From contig JAVIAB010000051.1 of the NCBI GenBank assembly GCA_032433765.1, positions 52,685,328 to 52,749,327 on the forward strand: DNA of 64,000 nucleotides. The letters are read 5' to 3'. Origin of the DNA: Megaustenia siamemsis. Its lineage: Eukaryota > Mollusca > Gastropoda > Stylommatophora > Ariophantidae. Of the stretch, positions 54,945 to 64,000 are shown piece after piece. Below the pieces are notes generated by a model. The model did no database searches and had not been told where the DNA came from. It saw only the letters and a program-made list of their open reading frames with translations. The first letter of the stretch is position 1. Each line of letters starts with the position of its first letter. The translations under genes were made by a program, and so were the position numbers.

Positions 54945-56867
54945 GAAGATTGCCTTCCTATGAGGTGCACGTCTGATTGTATACAGCAGTGCCACGTTTC
55001 TGGAAGACTGAAGAAAAGACTTTGAAACCCGGCTTGAAGAAATAAGTGATGAGGGCGGATTCACTGGACCACAAGGTGTAAAACAGAGCAATGCAATTTA
55101 CTAATAACTTTACGCAGAAGTAGAGAGAGAGAGAAAGAAAGAAAGAATGCAGCCTTAAAAATAGATAATAATATTCATACAATCAAAATGAAAAGCAAGA
55201 ACAAATGAATATTTGAAAGAAAAAAGAATGGATTAATGAAAAAAGAGGAATGAATTATTACATTTTTTTAAAATGGAGATAAAGATTAAGTGAAGACATT
55301 TTAAAAAGAAATTTTAAAGCTAGAAGATACAAAACAAACTTTCGTTTCTCCAATTTATTCAAATTAATAACAAAAAAATTGAAAGAAGAAGTAACGTATT
55401 CATAATAAATGAAGAACAAATTATAAATCAATATCAATTAATCGTGTCACTAAAATCCAATGAACGATGAAAAAAGATCCGAAGTAAAAAGAACCAATTG
55501 AAAAAAAAAAAAGGTGAGGTGGGGAAAATAACCAACGACTCCACAATTTATTTCTGACTACAGTGAATGATTGATATCGGTCACCTGATCCCACTTGCCA
55601 GGTTGCACCGTTTAAAGCTGCCAAAATTAACGCGAAGAAATATGTGGGAAAACAACGTAAAAATGGTTGCAGAAGATTCTCTTTCCAGATGTGGAGAAAT
55701 AGCAAGACGATCGGAGCAGCTGCAGTTCGGTAAGGGCAAATGAGTCAGAAGGTGAAAAGGTTGCATATGTTACACAATTTGTTGTTAAGTCAACAGACAC
55801 TACCTACACACATAAGACGTAAAGAATAAAAGAATGAGGTACCTGTATGGGATAGAAACAAAATATAATGCAATCGCGACAGTTTTTTTTTTTCCATTTT
55901 ATGTCACATGATTAATTTAGACACTTTTTCCATGTTGTTTCTCTCTCCTGGTAAATCCGCGACAATTTTGTCCATTATTCATTCTCTTTTGGTTAATAGA
56001 CGATGGTTTTGCCCCTTAATTTATCTCGAGTATTAAATCAACGACAGTTAATACATCCTAAATCAATAATTCTTTTAATTCACCTAATGTGTGCTCGAAA
56101 ATGCTAACACTAGAGCATTGCACATATTTGATCGGAGGGCATAACTTCTTATGATTAATATGTTGTCGATTAATGTGTTGCATGATAAGAGGTATTAATT
56201 GCATACAAAGGAAGCAATAATTAAAACATAAAGAGCAACTGTGATACAGCGTAACATTATGTAAATGAAAATATATGACGTAAAGCTCCGAAGTGGCAAG
56301 TTATAAATACGCAGAACCAGAGTCAATTAAACGGGAGATAAAGTGCATAAATTATATTTCAATAATTCTCTACGTGCGTGTGTTGATGCATATGTAGACT
56401 TAACTAAGGGTGGGGATTCTCAAAACAACCAAACACACGCACACACATTCTATTCTATTCTAGTCATGGAATCAGATTCACTACTTTCGGGGCATTCCCA
56501 TATCCGCTCCGCCGCTCGTCGCAGCAATTCTAGAAGCCTATGCAGACTGATTGCTCCTGTGAGATGTTGATTATAGATACATCTGCTTTTCCCACTTGGC
56601 AACCCGGTTCAACCAGACCCCCTTTTCCACCTTTAGACTCACGCAACGCATACATATGCGTACGCACACTTAACGCATCACACAAACACACACATACACG
56701 GACATTGTGCTTTGTACTTTGAATTTAACGTGTCCCAGGAAACCGTTGGAACACTAAATTAGTCGAAGTCCTAATAAATTGTTCCAATTAGAATTAATAA
56801 GAAAGTTATTTTTCCAGACTCTAAACACTACACATTTTGGTGAACTGAAGCAGCAAATACACTTTTT
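54945..56867. other. Non-coding stretch, nothing recognised
   Basis: About 1.9 kb, AT-rich. Short frames (for example 55421-55705 minus, 56343-56570 plus) lack recognisable motifs. Confidence 0.4.
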
Positions 56868-57300
56868 CTTTTTCTACCTTTCAACTCCCTTTGGAGCACA
56901 GGTCTTCAACAAACACTTTAAAAGCCGTTCTATTTATTGCATTCTTTTAAGATCATTCCATATCTTCTCCATCATTTTCGTCTCCGCTTACGCCTGTCTT
57001 CTTAAAGAATATTCTGGTTTTCCTCTTTGTCTTTTCTATGGAGATTCCAAGAAAGGACCTGTTGTAAAATATTCTCAGTCGGCTTCCGAAGTGTGTGTCC
57101 TAGCGCCATCGTCTTCGCTATATTTCTTTATCCACTGTTATTTTACTGGTACTTTTCCATAATTATATGGTAGTAATTTTGTCCTGATATTTCCATCCTC
57201 TTATTTTAAGCAAGCATCCATTAATGAAAGTCTGTATCTTCATGATTGTCATTTTTTTTGTTCTCCTTGATTCACAGCCGTATAACAGGACTGACTTAAC
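56868..57300 (-). repeat. Dispersed repeat G, copy 2 (probable LINE 3' piece)
   Basis: The counterpart of 52921-53175, but extending about 170 bp further (to GACTGACTTAACATTCTAGC). The right part resembles, on the minus strand, LINE post-RT sequence around SCYTAV. Confidence 0.6.
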
Positions 57301-57305
57301 ATTCT

Positions 57306-57517
57306 AGCCATCTATCTATCCATCCATCCATCCATCCATCCATCCATCCATCCATCCATCCATCCATCCATCCATCCATCCATCCATCCATCCATCCATC
57401 CATCCATCCATCCGTCCGTCCGTCCGTCCGTCCGTCCATCCATCCATCCATCCATCCGTCCGTCCGTCCGTCCGTCCATCCATCCATCCATCCATCTATC
57501 TATCTATCTATCTATTG
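57306..57517. repeat. (CATC)n/(CGTC)n/(TATC)n compound microsatellite
   Basis: Over 200 bp of tetranucleotide repeats: CATC, then CGTC, CATC, CGTC, CATC and finally TATC. The TATC end is continuous with the tail of the GATA-tailed element at 57494-57630. Confidence 0.96.
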
Positions 57518-57630
57518 ACCTTTCGAGCCGTAGCCGGCCCATAGGGCGTAGACCAAGATATTCCTTCTCTTATCAGAATTGTTGTTCTAGCAGTTTTCAA
57601 TTCTTTTAAAGATATTTTATCAAATCTCGC
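57494..57630 (-). mobile_element. GATA-tailed element, copy adjoining the microsatellite
   Basis: TCTATTGACCTTTCGAGCCG, CCCATAGGGCGTAGACCAAG and TTCTAGCAGTTTTCAATTCT match 49661-49776. Minus orientation, with the tail at the left merging into the tetranucleotide array. Confidence 0.82.
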
Positions 57631-57790
57631 CATTGGAGTTGAAAACTTTAATATAACTTGAAAACTTTAATTTGACTTAACATTGGAGTTGAAAACTTTA
57701 ATATAACTTGAAAACTTTAATTTCACTTAACATTGGAGTTGGAAACTTTAATATAACTTGAAAACTTTAATTTGACTTAACATTGGAATT
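57631..57790. repeat. 50-bp tandem repeat, three copies
   Basis: CATTGGAGTTGAAAACTTTA then ATATAACTTGAAAACTTTAA and TTTGACTTAA, about three copies. Confidence 0.9.
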
Positions 57791-57879
57791 AAAAATTTTA
57801 ATGTATGCATGTATCCTAATTTCTTTGGATTTCATTGTTTCCCAGTGCCACGAATTAACTTCTTGCATTGATATCCTTA

Positions 57880-58480
57880 TTTTGGTATCATTATCTCTTC
57901 ATCCCTCTTCGTCTATATTACTGCTCATATGTATATATATAAATTCACAAACAGCAGAGATAGAATCAAGATGCAACAAATCTTGTCAAATCATTGGACA
58001 GTTATCACCATTATTGTCAAGAAAGGAAATACCTCTGAAGGCAAAACAAGCACTATTCAATACAATCTTCATCCCAACGTTGTGCTACCAATGCCAGACC
58101 TGGACCCTACATGCAAGAACAATAAGTAAAATAACCGCTACAGAGATGAAATGTGTTAGACGAATGACATGAAACAGTCTGAGAGATAAGATCAGAAATG
58201 AAGAACTGAGAGAAAAGCTAGGAATGGCCCACGCCATAGAATGTTTAAAGAAACAACAGATAAAACGGTTTGGCCACGTGATAAGGCAGAAAGATCAAAA
58301 CGTAACAACAAACGTTGTTAGAACGCCAGATCCAAGGGTCGACCACGAAAAAGATGGATGGATGGAATATTAGAAGCACTAGGAAACATAACAGCAGCAG
58401 AGGCGAACAGAAGAGCAAAAGATCGCAAATTATATATCCCCTCGACGCTGAAAGGCAAATGAGGAAGGAAAAAAGAAGAA
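57880..58480 (+). mobile_element. LINE C, 5'-truncated, to its 3' end
   Basis: Starts with the same non-LINE flank as 54600 (TTTTGGTATCATTATCTCTT), then the LINE C post-RT domain: ALFNTIFIPTLCYQCQTWTL, EMKCVRRMT, IKRFGHVIRQKDQN, MDGWNIRSTRKHN by frame. It ends in CTGAAAGGCAAATGAGGAAG with a purine tail. Frameshifted, non-functional. Confidence 0.85.
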
Positions 58481-58482
58481 AA

Positions 58483-58521
<39 letters not shown>
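58483..58521. repeat. (AT)n microsatellite
   Basis: About 38 bp of pure AT at the junction of LINE C and LINE B. Confidence 0.95.
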
Positions 58522-58525
<4 letters not shown>

Positions 58526-58952
58526 TTCTCAACATTCCTATATAGTGCAGAAACATGGACGTTAGACAAGAAAACAGAACAGAGAATTGAATCCTTTGAA
58601 ATGTGATTTTTAGAAGAATAGGTAGAATTGGATGGAAGGAAAAGAAAACAAACGATGAAATCTTAAAACAACTAAAAATGAAAAGAGAACTACTAAACAC
58701 GATTCAAACAAGACAAATGCGATTTTTGGGCCATGTTAAAAGACACAACAGCCTACTAAAAGTAATCCTGGAGGGAAAAATACAAAGTAAAATAGGCAGA
58801 GGCAGATCAAAAATAACATGGACGAATAGCATCAAAAGATGGACAAACCAGCCTATGACAACCTGCACCATCAAAGCAAGAGACAGTGCAATATGGCGCT
58901 CCATGATAGCCAACCTTCGTTGCGGAGATGGCACTTCATGATGATGATGATG
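58522..58952 (+). mobile_element. LINE B 3' fragment inserted in (AT)n
   Basis: The plus strand reads RIGRIGWKEKKTNDEILKQL, MRFLGHVKRHNSLLKVILEG and MIANLRCGDGT, followed by TGATGATGATGATGAT. (AT)n on both sides (58483-58521 and 58953-58968) suggests the target was an AT microsatellite. Confidence 0.88.
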
Positions 58953-58984
58953 ATATATATATATATATCCGATTGTATGTCTAG

Positions 58985-60960
58985 TAGAGAATTTTATCCT
59001 ATTTTTATTTGGTTATTGCCAGCTGCATTAATTCTCATAATTCTGGTCTTATCTCTTTTGATTTTCAGTCCCAGCTGTTGTGATCTCTCATCAAGTATGC
59101 TCGTTTTATCTTGCATCTCTTAAGGATTATGTGATAGGAGAGCTATGTCATCACCAAAGTGTAAGTCATTAAGTAGCTTGGCCAGTGACCACTGGTTTCC
59201 ATTTCTGTTGTTCTGAGTTATTTTATAATCCAATCTATGGCCAGTAGAAAGAAAAATGGAGATAGAAGACACCCGTGTCTTACTCCTGTTCTTATTTCAA
59301 ATACTTATGTAAACTGCCCTTCATGTAACACGCTACATTTCATTCCTTCATACAATGTTCTTATCAGGTTAATAAATTTTATGGGAATTCCGTAATGACT
59401 CAGCAACTTCCAAAGCATTCCACTGTCTAAATTATCAAATGTCTTTTCGCAATCTATGAATCCAATATAAAGTGGGGACTGTAGTTCTAAACTTTGTTCA
59501 AATATTATACGTAGGGTAGTTATTGGTCAGAACAAGATCTTTTTTTCATAAAACCTGCTTGTTCATCTCTCAAACATGTTTATCTATGGCCTCTTTTAGT
59601 CTCTCCAGGATGTTTCTGGTTCGCATTTTTCCTGGTACTGATGGCAGCATAATTCCCTATAATTTGTGCACCTCCGTAAACTTCCTTCTTTCGATTGTTA
59701 AATCATACATCATTCTTTCCAGTCTTTGGGTATTTCTTTAATTTCCCATATTTTATCTAGTAGATTATGTAACATCTTGGTAGAAGTGTTAATATCTGCT
59801 TTGATGTCTTCTGAAGGAATTTCATCTGGTCCTGTGGCTTTACCATTTTTTAATAGCTTGATAGATTTTCATTGTATTTTTCTTCCTTGGCTTTCAACAC
59901 TTAACATGTAACTCTTCTTTTTGCTGGTAGTATATCTCGAGTGTTATTTAGGCCGAGTCTGTTCAAGAGTTCTTCAAAATGCTCCTTCCATCTCTTTATT
60001 TGTTCCCTTATATTACTAAGCAAGTTTCCTTTCTTATCTTTAATAAAGGCATTGATCTTTTTGTATGTTCCGCTTAATTTCATTGTTACAGTTCTTTCAT
60101 ATTTCCTTTATTTGCTACTTCCTCTGCCTCATAGCAAGTTCATCTATATATTTCCTCTTATCCCTTTTAATATGTTTTCTCACTTCTTTGTTCACCTCTG
60201 TGTATGTTCTCTATGTCTTGGCTTTAGCAATTTTCATTTTGTTTTGGTTAGGTCTGCTTTCTTATTCTTTCTTTCTTTAATTTTCTCCATGGTCTCTGCT
60301 GTCATCCATGCCTTATTCTCGCGCTCTCTTTTCTCCAGAGTTTCTTCACACATCTCCTTCCATATATCATTTACTTGTTTCCTATGATCTTCTATATTTA
60401 TTGTTTGAGGACTTGGTATTTAATTGATACTGTGACTTCAAATGTATCTTTCATTCCTTGTTCTTTAAGAAACCCTACATTTAAATAGTGTCTACCCTTA
60501 TGTGTTTTAGTATGCCTTTTCAGTTTTAGTTTAAGTTTGGCTAGCAGAAGATGATGATCTGAAGCCACATCTACTCCTCTATATACTTTTACATCATGGA
60601 AGGATGAAAAAAATGTTATGAATAAATGTGGTCAATTTGATTCACCGTTCTATGATCTGGTGATACCCGTGTAGCTTTATGTATTAGTTTATGTTGAAAT
60701 AGTGTTTCTTCTAGGCTCATATGATTAAGAGCACAGAAGTTCACGAATATCTCTCCTTTCTCATTAATTTCTGCAAGTCCATGTTTTACTATGATCTCTT
60801 CGATATCTGTTGTGTGATCTTACTTTTGCGTTTGGATCTCCCATCAAGATTATAATATCTTTGGCTCGTCTTCCATCCGTCTGACATTGCAACTGTTTAT
60901 AGAATTCATCTTTAACTAAATCTTCCTTATCATTGGTTGGAACATTGCAATGGATAATGT
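58985..60960 (-). mobile_element. LINE D, endonuclease end plus RT, degraded
   Basis: Minus-strand RTE-like element, distinct from A-C and F. Read by frame it shows the endonuclease end (CNVPTNDKEDLVKDEFYKQL, IIILMGDPNAKV, near 60830-60960) and the linker (REQIKRWKEHFEELLNRLG, 59960-60020). RT follows: FIDCEKTFDNLDSGMLWKLL, HYGIPIKFINLIRTLYEG, RTGVRHGCLLSPFFFLLAI and HFGDDIALLSHN (59135-59165), where the active site has FGDD instead of FADD or YADD. Many stops and shifts occur; the 3' end is missing. Confidence 0.82.
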
Positions 60961-61671
60961 GTATTTGTTATTTATTTTGTTGTTGTTTTAAATGTTGCTC
61001 TTTTTTAAGTTTTGGCCCTATTGCTTCCCAAACACTAATAGAATGGGGTAGAATGGGAAATACACTTAATCTGAGGTTAAAAAAAAAAAAAAAAAAGCAA
61101 CAAAACTCAAAGGACTTAAACAAATTAAAAACTGAAAATAATTAATAAAATATTGAAGTAATAAATAATGAAATTAAAATAAACTGCGTTCACTGATGCA
61201 TAGTGAGGAGTGATGACCATTGTGAAAGGTGCAGAAGAAAAGAAAGATGCTGTTTGAAAAAAAGTTAGTGACCTTCCATAAAAGCACATTACAATAATAC
61301 GTATGGAGTCCCCCCCCCCCCCCCATCCCCCAACCCTCTCTCCTCTGTCTCTTAACTGCGAGTTTTTGTTCAATTTCCCACTTGTCAAGATCCATCACAT
61401 GTGTAACTCTTCCATGCTTCCTGATAAGTTCCTTTTTTGTATGCAGTCGGGGATGCTACAATCCTCTTCCTAAAGCTTCGATGCATCCAAACCATTCTTG
61501 GAAGCCATAGTCAATAGGCAGTGATCATATATCGCTAAACACACACGCACAATAAAGGGAATAAAGCGCTGAAGCCGCAGGAGCGCAACGTCAGAGATGG
61601 CTTTAGTGCACAACAGAATGCATTTACAGATGACCTTTTGCCTGCGCACAAACAGAACAAACGGGGAAGTA
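60961..61671. other. Non-coding stretch with homopolymers
   Basis: An A homopolymer at about 61078-61097 and a C homopolymer at about 61311-61324. No gene supported. Confidence 0.45.
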
Positions 61672-61799
61672 TTGTTCGAAAGCCCAATTAAAATTCTCTC
61701 GAATTTCATTTTCGAACATTAAAAGAAGGATTGTTCGAAAGCCCAATTAAAATTCTCTCGAATTTCATTTTTGAACATTAAAAGAAGGATTGTTCGAAG
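61672..61799. repeat. 59-bp tandem duplication
   Basis: Two copies of a 59-bp unit (TTGTTCGAAAGCCCAATTAA ... AAAAGAAGGA) starting at 61672 and 61731, plus a third partial TTGTTCGAA at 61790. Confidence 0.93.
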
Positions 61800-61805
61800 T
61801 GCGAG

Positions 61806-62104
61806 ACTCTACTTCTTCTTCTTTCCTTTCTCATTTGCCTTTCAGCATCGAGGGGAGATATAATTTGAGGTCTTTTGCTCTTCTGTTCGCCTCTGCTGCT
61901 GTTATGTTTCCTAGTGCTGCTAATATTCCATCCATCCATCTTTTTTCGTGGTCGACCATTGGGTCTGGTATTCTCACAACGTTTGTTGAAGGCTCGTTGT
62001 GTTGTGTTTTGATCGTCCTGCCTTGTCACGTGGCCAAACCATTTATCTGTTGTTTCTTTATATATTCTATGGCGGGGGCTATTCCTAGCTTTTTTTCTCA
62101 GTTC
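61806..62104 (-). mobile_element. LINE C 3' fragment
   Basis: The minus strand reads HVTRQDDQNTTQRAFNKRCE, then the end of the ORF (TCAGCATCGAGGGGAGATAT on the plus strand) and the GAA tail at 61811-61822. 5'-truncated at about 62104 (TCTCAGTTCTT). Confidence 0.88.
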
Positions 62105-63329
62105 TTTATACAGATATATAGCAGATTTATACATGGAGACCCTACTACAAGTATAAATAGTAATAAATAACAATGGGAGTTTGATTAGACGCTGTTACGT
62201 AAACAACGATTTTGACTGAAACATGTGAATCTTTAAAAAAACCGATTATGTAATTATCTAACTTCTAATGTGGTAACTTTTACCATTTTTCATTCTTTCT
62301 CAAGCTTAATATGATACCTTGGTCTATTAAACCCGCATGCAACATAAATGAGTTAATTCGGTAGTATTTTTCTTAAGTTAACGAAGATGCAAGACCGCTT
62401 AAAAAGATAGTAGGGATATAAATTAAACATCAGCTAACCTGACCGCAGGTGAAAATGAGAGAATGAATATCAGCGGATAATATCATTTTTGTCGAAATAT
62501 AGGTCTTAAAGTGCAAAGGATAAGTGGAATTTACAACGTGCTGGTAAAAATGAACAAATCAACAAAAATATAATCTCAAGAGCCAACGAATTTTTTTCCT
62601 GATCTACAAGCTGAAAGAAAGTATAGATCCACAGGCTGTGCGGAAGTGAGTTAATCTTTGATATATCGAGACAACGCCGGGGCCAGATCTGACGAGTGGT
62701 AATAAACTGGCTAAAAAACGAAATGTTGATATTCAGCGAATTTTAATAGACAATGGATTTAGCCCACGTGTGGGAATTGTCTTGTCTGCTCATAACTCTA
62801 TGGATCATCTTCCACACACATCCACCCACCACCTCCTTAATTATTTTGTTTACACGTAGCGGGGACTACGTGAACTCAGGCATCTATACAGTCTAGCTTC
62901 AGCGGTGTCGCAGTAATTGCACTAGTGTCAGAAAGAACATTGACAGACAGTCTATGCTGAAGATCTCGACCTCTCTTTTAATCTTTGTGTTTGCTAAGAG
63001 TAAACCTTACTCCCCCCCCCCCTTTTTCCAGTGTTTATGTAGCCACAGGGCAACGAAATGTTTCAGATCAGTTTTTTTTTTAACTGTAACGAACCGTCAT
63101 CTGAGGCTAAAGATTGTCTTCTTTACAGATCACCAACACATTCTTCAAACACAGAGAGTCGCAAGTGTACACCTGGTACAAATGGAATGATACAACACAC
63201 AAAAGCCAGATAGATTTTACACTAACAAGATAACAGAACAAGAAAATAGTAACCGACAGCAGAGCTATCCCTAATATCACAGACGAAATGGACTATAAAA
63301 TGTTTATATTTACACTCGGACAGCCAAAA
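62105..63329. other. Non-coding stretch, nothing recognised
   Basis: About 1.2 kb, AT-rich, without credible coding sequence. C and T homopolymers near 63010-63030 and 63072-63080. Confidence 0.4.
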
Positions 63330-64000
63330 ACAAAGAGAAGATACACAAACAAACAAAACAAGCAAAAAGAACAGATAATTTTTAAAAAATCAATTAAAAG
63401 ATCACGAATCAAGGAAGAAAATCCTCGAAGAAAAAATAACAGAGGAATTCAAGAAGCTTGAAGCTTCAAGAATTCATGAAGTAACAACTGTAGAAGAAGA
63501 GAGGAAACAGTTTAAGAAAACAGTAATCAACATCTAAAAAAAACAGTATGTGCAACGAAACTAAAGACAAAAGAAGGGGAAAAAGAGCACCCAATAGTGG
63601 AACGAAGCAATCAGAGAAGCTATTAGAGGAAAGGAACAAACTGTTTAAAAATTAGAAGGAAAATAAGAACCAAGGAGAATATGAAAAATATGCCTTAGTT
63701 CGAAAAAAAAGTTAAAATTTTGGTCAGAGAAGCTAGGCAAAACAAATGGACAGAATTCGGAAAAATATGAGCAGGGATTTCAATACAGCCACAAGAGATT
63801 TCGACAAAGCGGTAAAAGCAAATAGAGCGAGAAAAGAAAACCACGATCCTACTGAATTCATAAATGACAACGACGGACAGCCAATATCAAATAACCAACT
63901 TATGCAACAGAGATGGAAATAATATTTTAAAGACGTATTAAACATGGCACCTACTACCAATGACACAACAAACGCCACGCAAGAATGCACAAACACTAAA
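63330..64000 (+). mobile_element. LINE E, endonuclease-RT linker, runs off the window
   Basis: The plus strand reads the linker of an RTE-like element by frame: VKILVREARQNKWTEFGKNM, SRDFNTATRDFDKAVKANRA, ENHDPTEFINDNDGQPI and QQRWK-stop-YFKDVLNMA (TAA at about 63920). The RT itself would lie beyond 64000. Upstream, 63330-63720 is probably the earlier linker or endonuclease end, with several stops. Confidence 0.7.

Noticed and set aside
55421..55766. Two overlapping minus-strand ORFs of 94 and 61 codons
   Set aside because: AT-rich region, no motif, neither frame favoured; chance.
57296..57487. WMDG/RTDG repeat protein on the minus strand
   Set aside because: Translation of the CATC/CGTC tetranucleotide microsatellite.

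Overview
This window is animal (metazoan) nuclear DNA made almost entirely of repeats. Signs of this are tRNA-headed SINEs, many RTE-like non-LTR retrotransposon fragments with TGA-rich 3' tails, a DDE transposon with terminal inverted repeats, and at least a dozen minisatellite or satellite arrays. There are no operons, ribosome binding sites or compact genes. The repeat mix suggests an invertebrate, possibly a mollusc, but that is a low-confidence inference. I see one convincing piece of possible host coding sequence: a Cys-rich, sequon-rich open stretch at 39268-40098 that looks like an exon of an extracellular protein.

Layout. 1-713: 54-bp array. 714-3.7 kb: sparse DNA with a 58-bp LINE stub and a LINE broken by a SINE. 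4.0-8.76 kb: a 27-bp array carrying a 2.1-kb DDE transposon with an intact 467-codon transposase ORF, and a 0.6-kb non-coding inverted-repeat element with related ends. 9.4-13.1 kb: LINE fragment, 55-bp array, SINE, then a palindromic SINE-like element carrying a candidate 1.3-kb solo LTR. 13.24-16.05 kb: 85-bp array. 16.3-27.2 kb: LINEs of several families, SINEs and a nested LINE. 27.25-27.66 kb: 24/48-bp array. 28.8-30.24 kb: a young 5'-truncated LINE. 31-38 kb: degraded LINEs and short arrays. 38.6-40.1 kb: 42-bp array and the Cys-rich exon. 40.1-47 kb: dispersed repeats, LINEs and a 34-bp array. 48.4-52.0 kb: a near full-length LINE inserted in another LINE. 52.0-54.6 kb: two 25-bp satellite arrays in inverted orientation. 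54.6-64.0 kb: duplicated LINE context, microsatellites and two more LINE types.

LINE families are labelled by their C-terminal or 3' ends. A1 ends in reading frame with YA(N/S)RPGT or RHGT. A2 ends YANRYGT. B ends ANLRCGDGT plus TGATGATGA. C ends LYLPSTLKGR or a close variant plus GAA repeats. D and E are separate RTE-like elements seen from their linker or RT. F is the well-preserved copy at 28.8 kb. H ends ATFCKGRAT. These letters are local names only. Many insertions have target-site duplications (TSDs) readable by eye, so much of their relative age order can be reconstructed: SINE into A2, A2 into A1, B into C, GATA-tailed element into B, and an LTR into the palindromic element. Nothing suggests that the genes cooperate; the window is a record of transposition and tandem amplification.
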